Origin: Chitinophagaceae bacterium
GTDB lineage: Bacteria; Bacteroidota; Bacteroidia; Chitinophagales; Chitinophagaceae
Assembly (NCBI GenBank): GCA_016721385.1
Contig: JADKIE010000002.1
Location: 868,001 to 932,000 of the forward strand
Length of the DNA: 64,000 nucleotides
Reading direction: 5' to 3'
The translations under genes and the position numbers were made by a program. Position 1 is the first letter of the stretch. Every line of letters begins with the position of its first letter. The notes beneath the pieces are model-generated. The model saw nothing but the letters and a program-made list of their open reading frames with translations, was not told the DNA's origin and did not search any database. Shown in pieces: positions 35,679-45,278 of the stretch.

Positions 35679-37490
35679 ATGAATATCAGAAACATCGCTA
35701 TTATTGCCCACGTAGATCATGGTAAAACAACGCTGGTAGATAAAATTTTGCATAGCACTAACATTTTCCGTGATAACCAGGAAACCGGTGAGTTAATAAT
35801 GGACAATAACGATTTGGAAAGAGAAAGAGGTATTACCATTTTTAGTAAAAACGTATCGGTTACATATAAAGATGTAAAAATTAACGTAATTGATACACCG
35901 GGCCATAGTGATTTTGGCGGCGAGGTAGAACGTGTGCTAAAAATGGCAGATGGCGTTTTGCTTTTGGTAGATGCTTTTGAAGGGCCAATGCCTCAAACCC
36001 GTTTTGTATTACAAAAAGCGTTGCAATTAGGCTTACACCCAATAGTAGTTATTAATAAAGTAGATAAAGAAAACTGCCGTCCCGATGAAGTACATGACGC
36101 CGTTTTTGAATTATTTTTTAACCTTGATGCTACCGAAGAGCAATTAAATTTTCCAACTATTTACGGTAGCAGTAAACAAGGTTGGATGAACACCTCGTTA
36201 ACACCAACCGATAATATTTTGCCTTTGATGGATGCTATTTTAGAGCATGTACCCGAGCCTTCTGTAAATGCAGGAACAACTCAAATGCAAATTACCTCTT
36301 TAGATTATTCTTCTTTTCTTGGCCGTATTGCTGTAGGTAAAGTAGCCCGTGGCAGCATAAAGGAAGGACAAAATATAGTGATGGTTCAGGCAGATGGGAA
36401 ACAAATAAAATCGAAGGTTAGGGAACTTTATACTTTTGAAGCATTAGGTAAAAAGAAAGCCACCGAAGTTTTTGCCGGAGATATTTGCGCTGTTGTAGGA
36501 TTAGAAAATTTTAATATTGGCGATACTATTTGCGATGCAGAATTTCCGGAGGCATTGCCGGTAATTAGTGTTGACGAGCCTACCATGAGTATGATGTTTA
36601 GTATTAACAACTCTCCGTTTTTTGGCAGAGAAGGTAAGTTTGTTACCTCTCGTCATTTAAGAGACAGGTTAATGAAAGAAACAGAAAAAAACCTAGCCTT
36701 ACGTGTAGAAGATACAGATGGTGCCGATAGTTTTTTAGTTTTTGGTCGTGGTATTTTACACTTGGGTATTTTAATAGAAACCATGCGTAGAGAGGGTTTT
36801 GAACTTACAGTTGGTAATCCGCAGGTATTGGTAAAAGAAATTGACGGTGTAAAATGTGAGCCTTACGAAAACTTGGTGGTAGATGTACCGGCAGAATTTA
36901 GCGGAAAGGTAATTGACTTAGTTACGCAACGTAAAGGCGAAATGGTAATTATGGAAAGCAAGGGAGAAATGCAACATCTTGAATTTGAAATTCCATCAAG
37001 AGGATTAATTGGCTTGCGTAGCACCATGCTTACCAGCACTGCCGGTGAGGCAGTTATGGCACATCGCTTAATTGAATACCGACCATGGAAAGGAGTAATA
37101 CCCGGCCGTAATAATGGAGTATTACTATCTAAAAATACAGAAAGAACAACAGGTTATTCTATTGATAAATTACAAGATAGAGGTAGATTTTTTGTAGATC
37201 CGGGAGATGAAGTTTATGCCGGGCAAATAATTGCCGAGCATATTAAGCCGGGAGATTTAAACGTAAATGCTACAGAACCTAAAAAATTAACTAACCATAG
37301 AGCAAGCGGTAGTGATGATGCCAGCAAAGCAGCGCCTAAAATTTTGATGACCTTAGAAGAGTGTATGGAATACATTCAACAAGATGAATGTATTGAGGTT
37401 ACACCAAAAAGTATTCGTATGCGTAAAGTAATATTAGACGAAAACGAACGATCTAAAGTAAGTAAGCAAATGAAAGCCGAAGTAGCCTAA
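35679..37490 (+). CDS. typA: Translational GTPase TypA (BipA)
   Basis: 603 residues, full length. Ribosome-associated GTPase for 50S assembly and stress adaptation. G1 AHVDHGKTTLVDKI, G2 RERGITIFSK, G3 DTPGHSDFGG, G4 NKVDKENCRPDE and the C-terminal LTNHRASGSDDASK of BipA. Preceded by a good promoter and followed by a strong terminator, so probably monocistronic. Codon use and composition are host-like, in contrast to the surface-protein gene just before. Confidence 0.96.
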   Translation: MNIRNIAIIAHVDHGKTTLVDKILHSTNIFRDNQETGELIMDNNDLERERGITIFSKNVSVTYKDVKINVIDTPGHSDFGGEVERVLKMADGVLLLVDAFEGPMPQTRFVLQKALQLGLHPIVVINKVDKENCRPDEVHDAVFELFFNLDATEEQLNFPTIYGSSKQGWMNTSLTPTDNILPLMDAILEHVPEPSVNAGTTQMQITSLDYSSFLGRIAVGKVARGSIKEGQNIVMVQADGKQIKSKVRELYTFEALGKKKATEVFAGDICAVVGLENFNIGDTICDAEFPEALPVISVDEPTMSMMFSINNSPFFGREGKFVTSRHLRDRLMKETEKNLALRVEDTDGADSFLVFGRGILHLGILIETMRREGFELTVGNPQVLVKEIDGVKCEPYENLVVDVPAEFSGKVIDLVTQRKGEMVIMESKGEMQHLEFEIPSRGLIGLRSTMLTSTAGEAVMAHRLIEYRPWKGVIPGRNNGVLLSKNTERTTGYSIDKLQDRGRFFVDPGDEVYAGQIIAEHIKPGDLNVNATEPKKLTNHRASGSDDASKAAPKILMTLEECMEYIQQDECIEVTPKSIRMRKVILDENERSKVSKQMKAEVA

Positions 37491-37510
37491 GTTTCTTTTT
37501 AAATATTTAT

Positions 37511-37541
37511 AAGCCCAAAACTTAGTTTTGGGCTTTTTTAT
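37511..37541 (+). terminator. typA terminator
   Basis: AAGCCCAAAAC-TTA-GTTTTGGGCTT followed by T-rich sequence; perfect 11-bp stem 20 bases after the typA stop. Confidence 0.88.
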
Positions 37542-37581
37542 TGAAATAAAAACAAACTGCATGTGTAGCCTTTCACTTTAA

Positions 37582-37590
37582 TATCTTTGC
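37582..37590 (+). promoter_or_regulatory. Candidate -7 element for the glycosyltransferase run
   Basis: TATCTTTGC, matching TAnnTTTGY, 14 bases before the ATG at 37605. The -33 position is poor. Confidence 0.35.
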
Positions 37591-37604
37591 TGCAGTATAA
37601 AAAT

Positions 37605-38438
37605 ATGATTCCTAATATTTTTCATTTTGTTTTTGGTATGGCTGCCGATTTTGGTGGCAGGCCTTTTTCATTATCGCATTATCTTGCCATAAAATCGGCG
37701 GCAGATGTAAATAAGCCCGATGCTATTTATTTCCATTACGAATTTGAGCCAACCGGCGAGTGGTGGCAAAAAGCAAAACCGCTTCTTACTTTAAAAAAAA
37801 TAAAAGCACCCGATAGTTTTATGGGCAGGCCATTATACCATGTGGCGCATAAGGCAGATGTGGTAAGATTACAGGCTTTAAAAGAAACCGGCGGCATTTA
37901 TCTGGATTTAGATACCATTTGTGTTAAGCCGTTGCATCAACTTTTTAATCATTCGTTTATTATAGGGCAAGAGTTAAAGCCGGAGTATATTCCGAAAAAC
38001 TGGCGGCAAAAAATAAAATATGCCATTCGGAAAAAGTTTCAATCCTCTAATACTAATAATATTAACGGCCTATGCAATGCTGCATTGCTGGCCGAAAAAG
38101 ATAGTGTGTTTGTAAATTTATGGCTTAATACATATTCATCCTTTCGCTCCAAAGGAAGAGATAAATATTGGAACGAACACTCTGTTTTTGTGCCTATAAA
38201 ATTAGCGGCCGATAATCCCGATAAAATAACATTGCTTGGGCCATACGCTTTTCATTACCCGTTATACAACAAACCGGGATTGGAGGCTATGTTTGAAAAA
38301 GTAACCAATTTTCCGGAGGCATATTTACATCACCTATGGGAATCCTTTTCGTGGGATAAATATTTAAGCCACTTAACCGTTAAAGACATTTTTGAAAAAG
38401 ATACTACGTATAATTGCATTGCCCGAAGATTTTTATAA
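37605..38438 (+). CDS. Glycosyltransferase, GT32-like (capsular polysaccharide type)
   Basis: 277 residues. Signature of the OCH1/GT32 family: start MIPNIFHFVFG, HKADVVRLQALKETGGIYLDLDTIC with the DxD, then INGLCNAALLAEKDS. A cytoplasmic or membrane-peripheral sugar transferase for LPS or capsule. I chose the ATG at 37605 over an upstream TTG because it gives the family's usual N-terminus. First of a run of three same-strand glycosyltransferase genes with gaps of 15 and 10 bases. Confidence 0.85.
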   Translation: MIPNIFHFVFGMAADFGGRPFSLSHYLAIKSAADVNKPDAIYFHYEFEPTGEWWQKAKPLLTLKKIKAPDSFMGRPLYHVAHKADVVRLQALKETGGIYLDLDTICVKPLHQLFNHSFIIGQELKPEYIPKNWRQKIKYAIRKKFQSSNTNNINGLCNAALLAEKDSVFVNLWLNTYSSFRSKGRDKYWNEHSVFVPIKLAADNPDKITLLGPYAFHYPLYNKPGLEAMFEKVTNFPEAYLHHLWESFSWDKYLSHLTVKDIFEKDTTYNCIARRFL

Positions 38439-38453
38439 TCAAAAAAAAATTAA

Positions 38454-39587
38454 ATGAAAGTAGGTTTTGCAGGCAGATGGAATCCTTTAGATAAAACGGC
38501 ATGGTCGGGCACATACTTTCATTCGTATAATGCCATAAAAAAACATTACCCTGTTGAAACTTTTTATTACAAATGGCCATGGCATGTACGGGAATCACTT
38601 ATACTTCATAAACAATTTCAAAAACTTATTCATAAAAAGGCAGCGGTTGAGTTTTTAACCGGTTACGCAAAATATTTTAGCAAGCAATTAGAAAAAGAAA
38701 TACTTAAAAGAAAGGTTGATGTATTATTTGTTCCATCTGCGCCGCAATTAATTGCATATTGCAAAACAAGTATTCCTGTTATTTACATGACGGATGCTAC
38801 TTTTTTTCAACTGCAAGGCTATTACCCTTTATTTAAAGATATTGCCCCATACAATATTAATCAGGGGTTAAAAATGGATAAACTAACCTTTGAAAATGCC
38901 GCACATTGTATGGTTGCATCGGAGTGGACAAAACAATCCGCCATTAATGATTACAAAATTTCAACAACTAAATTAACCGTTGCTCCGCTTGGTGCAAATT
39001 TGGATAAAATACCGGCATTAAATGAAATCAACACATCAAAAAATAATATTTGCCAATTACTTTTTTTGGGTGTAGAGTGGGAAAGAAAAGGCGGACAAAT
39101 TGCATTAGATACATTTTATAAATTAAAAGAAGCCGGATTGCCAGTACAATTAACCATTATTGGTTGTGTGCCACCAGTGAGGTGTGATGATAAAGATATT
39201 ACCGTTATACCTTTTATAAACAAACACAACAGTGAAGAAGCTGTAAAGCTGTATAATATTATTTGCAACAGCAATTTTTTATTATTACCTACTAGAGCAG
39301 AGTGTGCCGGAGTTGTTTTTTGTGAAGCAAGTGCATTTGGTGTTCCTTCTATTACAACCAATACCGGAGGTGTAAGTACTTACGTAGAGGATGGCGTAAA
39401 CGGATTTGCATTGCCTGTAAATGCAACAGCAAACGAGTATGCACAAAAAATACAAAGTTTGTTTGTTAATGAAAACACATATAATCAGCTTTGCTTATCA
39501 AGCCGAAAAAAATATGAAGATGAATTAAATTGGGATAGTTGGGGAAAAGCATTTAGTATTATTGCAGAGCAAATTTTGAATAAATAA
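38454..39587 (+). CDS. Glycosyltransferase family 4
   Basis: 377 residues, GT-B fold. N-terminal GFAGRWNPLDKTAW; donor-binding half with LLFLGVEWERKGG, LPTRAECAGVVFCEASAFGVP and TNTGGVSTYVEDGVNG, the EX7E motif and glycine-rich loop of the family. Acts in cell-surface polysaccharide assembly; donor and acceptor not predictable. Confidence 0.88.
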   Translation: MKVGFAGRWNPLDKTAWSGTYFHSYNAIKKHYPVETFYYKWPWHVRESLILHKQFQKLIHKKAAVEFLTGYAKYFSKQLEKEILKRKVDVLFVPSAPQLIAYCKTSIPVIYMTDATFFQLQGYYPLFKDIAPYNINQGLKMDKLTFENAAHCMVASEWTKQSAINDYKISTTKLTVAPLGANLDKIPALNEINTSKNNICQLLFLGVEWERKGGQIALDTFYKLKEAGLPVQLTIIGCVPPVRCDDKDITVIPFINKHNSEEAVKLYNIICNSNFLLLPTRAECAGVVFCEASAFGVPSITTNTGGVSTYVEDGVNGFALPVNATANEYAQKIQSLFVNENTYNQLCLSSRKKYEDELNWDSWGKAFSIIAEQILNK

Positions 39588-39597
39588 ATTTTTATAG

Positions 39598-40366
39598 TTG
39601 CCAATACCAGTTTCTACCATACAATTTTTGCAAAATTATTTTGACAAAATATTTGTTGTAACGGTGCCTCGTTTTACAGAAAGGCATAAAAAAATATCGG
39701 CCAATTTAGAAGGTTTACATTTTGAATTCTTTTGGGGAGCAGATAAGTTGCAACTTAATTTAGATACAGCAAAGCTAGACGGGACTTACGATGAAACAAT
39801 AACCAAACAATTACAGCGCCAGGGAAAACCACTTAATTTAGGTGAGCTTGCCTGCGCCCTATCGCACAAAATGGTGTATGCCGAAATGGTTAAGCACAAT
39901 TGGCAAAAAGTATTGATTTTAGAAGATGATGTGTTGCCGTTATACAATAATCTTCATTTGCTAAAAAATGCCATAAGTGAATTGCCCGATAATTGGGAGT
40001 TGGTATATTTTGGTTATTTAAAACACGAAAAAGTAACAAGTGGCCTAAAGGCAAAACAGCTTTTTTACAAAATTAAAAGCAAATTAGGCTTAATGAAATG
40101 GACGTATAAAATGGTTGGTAATTTATTGCCAAAGCATTACAGCCAGCATTAAAAAAGCCGGATTTCACGATTGTACACATGCTTATGCCGTAACAATTGA
40201 TGGGGCAAAAAAGTTATTAAACGTTCAAACACCGGTGGTTTACAGGGCAGATGATTTGTTGTCTGCAACAATTTTGAAAGGAGAATTAAACGCCTTTGTA
40301 ACAGAGCCAAAGTTTTTTGATCAGGAGGTTTTTCAAAATGCTACTGCACAATCAGAAATACGATAG
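39598..40366 (+). CDS. Glycosyltransferase family 25 (LPS), one apparent frameshift, TTG start
   Basis: About 256 residues. FDKIFVVTVPRFTERHKKI and LGELACALSHKMVYAEMV with EDDVLPLY are the GT25 signature. The frame breaks at about 40131 (ATTTATTGCCAAAGCATTAC); repaired, it reads SITASIKKAGFHD, THAYAVTIDGAKKLL, and ends QNATAQSEIR. No ATG fits, so TTG at 39598 is the likely start, an unusual choice. It completes the glycosyltransferase run. Confidence 0.82.
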
Positions 40367-40367
40367 T

Positions 40368-41096
40368 TTATTTTTTTTCGTCAATTTTTTTCTTAAGGCT
40401 CTCAGCTAACTTGGGGTTAATTACTTTTAATTCTTCGTAGGTTTTTAAAGCATTTTCTTTTTGATTTAACTCTAAATAACACATACCAATATAAAAATAC
40501 GGAAGGTCTATTTTTGAAACAGCTATATTTTTATTAAACTGTTCAATAGCCTCATTATATTTTTTTAATTTGTGGTAAGAGTATGCTATTTCTCTATATG
40601 CAGGCCGATAATCATTATTAATAGCTAAAGCCTTTTTTAAATATACTATTGCGCTGTCTTGTAATTGTAAAGCATTAAAGCTCCATCCAATATTATAATT
40701 TATTTCGGCGCTTGTATCAGCGTTAAGCAATACCAGTTTTTTAAAATAAAATAATGAAGAGTCTGGCTTCCCTATTACATTTTTGTACAAGACACCAAGC
40801 CCATTGTAAGCAATTGCATTGTCTTTTTTAAGTTTAATTGCTGTTTTAAGGCAAGTTAGCGCATCCTCTTTGTTATTCAACCTAACCAATATTAAACCGG
40901 CTTGAGTGTAGGCTTTGTAATGTTTAGTATTTTTTGTAATGGCTTTATTAAAAGAACTTAGTGCATCTTGCAATTTGTTTTGTTCTAAAAATGCAAGGCC
41001 TTCGGCATAATATGCATCTGCCGTTTTTGGTTTTTGTGAAAAAGCCAATAACCCAACTAACAGAAACAAAAAAAATAATACGCATTTCGCCTTCAT
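40368..41096 (-). CDS. Secreted tetratricopeptide repeat protein
   Basis: 242 residues with signal peptide MKAKCVLFFLFLLVGLLAFS. Six TPR-type helices pairs can be traced: YAEGLAFLEQNKLQDALSSF, AGLILVRLNNKEDALTCL, GVLYKNVIGKPDSSLFYF, GWSFNALQLQDSAIVYL, EIAYSYHKLKKYNEAIEQF and IGMCYLELNQKENALKTY. A periplasmic scaffold of unknown partner. It converges on the GT25 gene with 1 base between stops. Confidence 0.9.
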   Translation of the reverse strand: MKAKCVLFFLFLLVGLLAFSQKPKTADAYYAEGLAFLEQNKLQDALSSFNKAITKNTKHYKAYTQAGLILVRLNNKEDALTCLKTAIKLKKDNAIAYNGLGVLYKNVIGKPDSSLFYFKKLVLLNADTSAEINYNIGWSFNALQLQDSAIVYLKKALAINNDYRPAYREIAYSYHKLKKYNEAIEQFNKNIAVSKIDLPYFYIGMCYLELNQKENALKTYEELKVINPKLAESLKKKIDEKK

Positions 41097-41188
41097 ACTG
41101 CAAAAATAAAATCTGAGAATAAAATAAAAAGCTAAAATTTAAAAAAATATTGTAGCTGCAAAGGTATTGTTATATAGCTTTGCAAAAG

Positions 41189-41404
41189 ATGAAAAAACCT
41201 TTTTTAGTTTTATTTTTTATGTGCTGCTTTTTACTGCAACATACAATTGTAGCAAATGCACAATGCTCTGTTTGTACAAAAAGCGCCCAGCAACTTGGCG
41301 AAAAACCGGCTAAGGCATTAAATGGCGCAATCATTTATTTAATGATGGTACCTTTTGCAATTGGTGGTGTTATTGGCTATCGCTGGTGGAAAAATAACAG
41401 GTAA
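41189..41404 (+). CDS. Small membrane protein with CxxC
   Basis: 71 residues from the ATG 41189 (MKKPFLVLFFMCCFLL signal segment), then CSVCTKSAQQLGEKP, a membrane helix (AIIYLMMVPFAIGGVIGY) and RWWKNNR. The double Cys after the signal and one C-terminal helix suggest a redox or metal-handling accessory. Family unrecognised. A TAGCTTTGC element (41175-41183) lies immediately upstream. Confidence 0.65.
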   Translation: MKKPFLVLFFMCCFLLQHTIVANAQCSVCTKSAQQLGEKPAKALNGAIIYLMMVPFAIGGVIGYRWWKNNR

Positions 41405-41415
41405 TTGCCTGTTAA

Positions 41416-41721
41416 TTATTGCTTTTTGTCAATTGATTTATGGCTCCCATCACAGTAAGGCGGATTTTTTGTATGCTTACAGTTACAAAACCAAATTTCT
41501 TTTTCCTCTGCAAATTCAACCTTTAAACTTTTATAAGGCATTACTGCCTCACCATCTTCATTTATTACATGCTCTATTTGTTTATGTGCACCATCGCAAA
41601 AAGGTTGCTTTTGGCTAAGGCCGCAAGTGCACCATGCGTAAATTTTTCCTGCCTCTACTTTTACCATAGTTGGCTCACATGCGGCAATTTTTGGTAGATT
41701 TTTATTTGGTATTGTTTCCAT
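41416..41721 (-). CDS. CDGSH iron-sulfur protein with two domains
   Basis: 101 residues with two CDGSH iron-sulfur motifs, each with three Cys and one His for a [2Fe-2S] cluster: CTCGLSQKQPFCDGAH and CNCKHTKNPPYCDGSH. This tandem type is found widely in bacteria and is related to mitoNEET. Function in electron transfer or iron homeostasis is inferred from the family. It converges on the small membrane protein gene. Confidence 0.92.
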   Translation of the reverse strand: METIPNKNLPKIAACEPTMVKVEAGKIYAWCTCGLSQKQPFCDGAHKQIEHVINEDGEAVMPYKSLKVEFAEEKEIWFCNCKHTKNPPYCDGSHKSIDKKQ

Positions 41722-41733
41722 GTTTTGTTGTTT

Positions 41734-42675
41734 TTAAAGAAGCCCTTTATAAGCCATTTTAAATGCATGCTTTAAATGCGATGCAAATATAAAGGGCTTG
41801 GGCTTTTTGTAATGAAAAATTAGTTTCCTGTTTTTTATAACATAAGCAAACATTGCAGCAGAAAAATTTTTACCATCCATTTTTTTTAAAATAGCAGCAT
41901 ATTCAAATAACGATTTATTTTGCTGTGGTTTAAATGAATTTTTGCTGCAAAATGTTTCAATAAAATAAACGCATTGCTGCCTTAATTGCTGATTGCGGCT
42001 TTCCTTATCTTTTATAGACACAATATTTCTGGAACTGTTATTTTCATGCACTCTATGCCAGGTAAGCGTTTGTGGTATGCAGCCAATTGTACCTGTTGCT
42101 GCTGCAAACATACTCATCCACCAATCGTAAAAAATATCTTTAGGAAACGGGATACACTTTTTTACAAATTCTTTTTTAAACATGCAGGCATGACCATGCA
42201 CAGGGCTGTTAAATACAAGTTTATGCATATCATCAACCGGCGTATAAACAATTTTTGGTGCAGCAGTTTTTGCTTCAAAATTATCGTTGGTAAAATTTCC
42301 TGAAAGAGAGTAAACAAAAGATGAATCCTTTGGCCATTGTTTCATCATCAGTTCAATTTTGTTTGTTTCCCAAATATCATCCTGATCGCTGATGGCAATG
42401 AGCTCGCCATTACAAAGAGCAATGGCTTTTTCAAAATTTTTATTGTATCCTATATTTTTTTTATTTTCAAAAACTTTTATGTTTTTGTGTAGTCCAGCAT
42501 ATTCATGTAATATATTTATCGTGCTATCTGTGGAAGCGTCATCAACAATAACAATCTCGGTATGGTAATAGGTTTGGTTTAGTAACGAGTTTAATTGCTC
42601 TGCAAGATATTTTCCACCATTATAAGTACACATGGCAATCGACACTAATTCGGTATTACTTCCGTTTACCATCAT
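41734..42675 (-). CDS. Glycosyltransferase family 2 (rhamnosyltransferase-like)
   Basis: 313 residues, GT-A fold. VSIAMCTYNGGKYLAEQLNS, EIVIVDDASTDST, GELIAISDQDDIWETNK and HGHACMFKK are the markers; the 'SDQDDIW' form is frequent in rhamnosyl- and galactofuranosyltransferases. Overlaps the GT17 gene by ATGA (42672-42675), so the two are coupled. Confidence 0.88.
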   Translation of the reverse strand: MMVNGSNTELVSIAMCTYNGGKYLAEQLNSLLNQTYYHTEIVIVDDASTDSTINILHEYAGLHKNIKVFENKKNIGYNKNFEKAIALCNGELIAISDQDDIWETNKIELMMKQWPKDSSFVYSLSGNFTNDNFEAKTAAPKIVYTPVDDMHKLVFNSPVHGHACMFKKEFVKKCIPFPKDIFYDWWMSMFAAATGTIGCIPQTLTWHRVHENNSSRNIVSIKDKESRNQQLRQQCVYFIETFCSKNSFKPQQNKSLFEYAAILKKMDGKNFSAAMFAYVIKNRKLIFHYKKPKPFIFASHLKHAFKMAYKGLL

Positions 42676-43541
42676 GCAAAAATATTTTTTAGAGTATAAT
42701 ACAGTTTACTAAAAAAACTATCACTTTGCTTTTGATGCAAAAACTGAGGGTATTGCAACATTATATTTCTTAAAAAATGGGGGTAATAATAGGTAGAAAC
42801 AAATTTATATGCAACTCCTGGGCGTTTAAAAATATCTTTGCCTTGCTCCATTGCCTTTAAAATATTTTCATCGCTGGTAAATTCGGCCCGATTAAACTCG
42901 GTGTGGGCAAAGGATTGAATTTTGTATTTAATTTTTTCAACGCCTCCCAAGTACGAAAAATGCCAACCAGCTTTAGGAATTCGTTTAAGATTGTTGCGCC
43001 GGTCCCTTAATTGTTGCGGAGTAGTTGCCTTAAACTGTTTAGCTGTGCACAGTATGCTTCCATTCCACCACCTTTCTATACCTATATTCTGACAGTTTAA
43101 AAAATAATAATGAAAAAGCATAGATAAAGCAACAGGTTCGTTGATAGCATGTATTTTGTGTAGTAGTTTTGGGTTTGGAATTTCATCAATATCACCCAAT
43201 AAAATCATATCATCATCTGCCGCATGGTTTACAGCGGCCAACAATGCATTACGTTGTTCATATTCCATTTTCCAAGAAGCACTGTCGGGTGTATAGCTTG
43301 TAATATTCGCAGAAAAATCTAACCCCTTGGTAGATTGTTTAATTGGCACATAAATTATTTTGTGTAGCCAGGGTTTAAATAGTTTTTTATTTTCTTCGAA
43401 ATAATAAGGCTTGGGTTTGCCCGAGAAAGTAATATTTGACTCAACAATTAAAAAATTATCTACCTTTTCATTAAGCAATTTTAAACGAAACTCCAGCAGC
43501 TCCAATTCATTAAAAAAGAGAAAACAATCAATAATTTTCAT
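42672..43541 (-). CDS. Glycosyltransferase family 17
   Basis: 289 residues. MKIIDCFLFFNELELLEFRL, FLIVESNITFSGKPKP, WKMEYEQRNAL, DDMILLGDIDEIPNP and AGWHFSYLGG are characteristic of GT17 (related to beta-1,4-mannosyl-glycoprotein N-acetylglucosaminyltransferase). Likely adds a sugar in LPS or glycoprotein synthesis. It is upstream partner of the GT2 gene and follows meaB by 14 bases, although meaB has nothing to do with sugars. Confidence 0.88.
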   Translation of the reverse strand: MKIIDCFLFFNELELLEFRLKLLNEKVDNFLIVESNITFSGKPKPYYFEENKKLFKPWLHKIIYVPIKQSTKGLDFSANITSYTPDSASWKMEYEQRNALLAAVNHAADDDMILLGDIDEIPNPKLLHKIHAINEPVALSMLFHYYFLNCQNIGIERWWNGSILCTAKQFKATTPQQLRDRRNNLKRIPKAGWHFSYLGGVEKIKYKIQSFAHTEFNRAEFTSDENILKAMEQGKDIFKRPGVAYKFVSTYYYPHFLRNIMLQYPQFLHQKQSDSFFSKLYYTLKNIFA

Positions 43542-43555
43542 AAACTCGTTTGTAT

Positions 43556-44446
43556 TTAAGAATATTGGTTTATAAACTTGTACAAGTTAAAATCTGTTCC
43601 CAAGTTTTCAACTCTGTTTTTTATTTCTTCTTTATTAATATCCTTCATTCTTTTTTGTTGTATAAGATAGTACGCTTTTTCTGCCAGCAACCAGGCTTTT
43701 CGTTTGTTAACATTGGTTTTAAGTTGCATAATAATTGTATCCAACAAGTTTTTTGTTCCATTTTTTTGCGATGCTATTGTTTTAACTATTGGTATTTCGT
43801 TTGTACGGTTACTAAAGGAGGGTGCAAGCATTAATCTTAAATTTTTAACAAACGTATCAGCATCTGGCCTGTCGGCCTTGTTCACAACAAAAATATCGGC
43901 AATTTCCATTAAACCGGCTTTCATAGTTTGCACTTCATCGCCAGCCTCGGGTACTACAACCACTACAGTAACATCGGCAAGGCCAGCAATTTCAATTTCG
44001 CTTTGGCCCACGCCAACGGTTTCAACAATTATATAATCAAACGGAGCCGCTTTAAGCAAATCGCTTATTTCAATAATTTTTGGATGTAATCCTCCCAAAG
44101 AGCCTCTGGTTGCCAACGAACGTATAAATACATTTGGGTTATTATACCACTCACTCATGCGTATTCTATCGCCAAGCAATGCGCCTAAGTTAAACGGAGA
44201 TGAAGGATCAATACATAATACAGCTACTTTTTGCCCATTACTTACTATTTCTGTAATCAAAGCATCTACCAACGTACTTTTACCTGCACCGGGAGGGCCC
44301 GTAATGCCAATTATGGGCGTATTGCCCAATGGTAAGTTTTCTAAAATTGCAGCGTATCCTTCAATTTCATTTTCAATAAACGAAATACATCTGGCCAATG
44401 TTTTTTCATTGCCTTGCTTAATTTCGTTTAATTGTTTTTGCCACAT
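43556..44446 (-). CDS. meaB: Methylmalonyl-CoA mutase-associated GTPase MeaB
   Basis: 296 residues from the ATG at 44446 (an upstream in-frame start at 44470 adds 8 poor residues). G3E GTPase of the ArgK/MeaB type: ITGPPGAGKSTLVDAL, VLCIDPSSPF, GDRIRMSEW, VETVGVGQSE and FVVNKADRPDAD. It protects and loads adenosylcobalamin into methylmalonyl-CoA mutase, whose genes are not here. No mutase neighbour, so it is separated from its target. Confidence 0.94.
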   Translation of the reverse strand: MWQKQLNEIKQGNEKTLARCISFIENEIEGYAAILENLPLGNTPIIGITGPPGAGKSTLVDALITEIVSNGQKVAVLCIDPSSPFNLGALLGDRIRMSEWYNNPNVFIRSLATRGSLGGLHPKIIEISDLLKAAPFDYIIVETVGVGQSEIEIAGLADVTVVVVVPEAGDEVQTMKAGLMEIADIFVVNKADRPDADTFVKNLRLMLAPSFSNRTNEIPIVKTIASQKNGTKNLLDTIIMQLKTNVNKRKAWLLAEKAYYLIQQKRMKDINKEEIKNRVENLGTDFNLYKFINQYS

Positions 44447-44507
44447 GTAGCAAATTTCAAGTTTACACACCCAAATTCCAAATTAATTAGTTGTTTTGTA
44501 AATAAGT

Positions 44508-45269
44508 ATGCACAAACTATCAGTAGTTATTATAACAAAGAACGAAGCTCATATTATTGAGCAAACAATTTTAAGTGTATTATCGGTTACAGATGATATT
44601 GTAATTGTTGATAGCGGAAGTACGGATGATACTGTACTAATTGCCAAAAAACATGGTGCTAATGTAATTGAAACAACATGGGATGGATATGGTAAAAATA
44701 AAAATAAAGGTATTGCTGCGGCAAAACATAACTGGATACTTAACCTTGATGCAGATGAAGTGATAGATGAACAACTACAGTCTGCAATAAAAAATTTACC
44801 CCTCATTAATGAAGACGAAATTTTTGAAATGCGGTTTAAAAATTTTTATTTAAATAAATGGATAAAGTATGGCGAGTGGGGAAACGATAAACATATACGG
44901 TTATTTAACAGAAATAAAGTAATATGGAATGCAGCAGCAGTACACGAAAACTTAACCATATCTCCTCAAACAAAAAAAACGTTGCTTAATGGAAGTATTT
45001 TGCATTATACAGTTAATAACAAAGAAGAATATCTTTTTAAAACAACCAACTATGCAATGCTAAATGCAAAAAAATATTTTGCTCAGGGAAAACAACCAAC
45101 TTTGTTTAAGTTGTTATTTTCGCCATTATTTTCGTTTGTGCAAAATTATATAATACGATTAGGTTTTTTAGATGGTAAGGAAGGTTTTATTATTGCAAAA
45201 ACAACCGCACTGTATACTTTTTTAAAATATAAATATTTAAATGCCCTGCATAAAAATCAGGCACATTAA
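44508..45269 (+). CDS. Glycosyltransferase family 2 (LPS core type)
   Basis: 253 residues. SVVIITKNEAHIIEQTI, IVIVDSGSTDDTV, ILNLDADEVIDEQLQ and WIKYGEWGNDKHIRLFNR match the KdtX/WaaE type transferases that decorate the LPS core. Divergent from meaB, with 61 bases between starts. It precedes coaX by 9 bases. Confidence 0.86.
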   Translation: MHKLSVVIITKNEAHIIEQTILSVLSVTDDIVIVDSGSTDDTVLIAKKHGANVIETTWDGYGKNKNKGIAAAKHNWILNLDADEVIDEQLQSAIKNLPLINEDEIFEMRFKNFYLNKWIKYGEWGNDKHIRLFNRNKVIWNAAAVHENLTISPQTKKTLLNGSILHYTVNNKEEYLFKTTNYAMLNAKKYFAQGKQPTLFKLLFSPLFSFVQNYIIRLGFLDGKEGFIIAKTTALYTFLKYKYLNALHKNQAH

Positions 45270-45278
45270 AATTGTACC

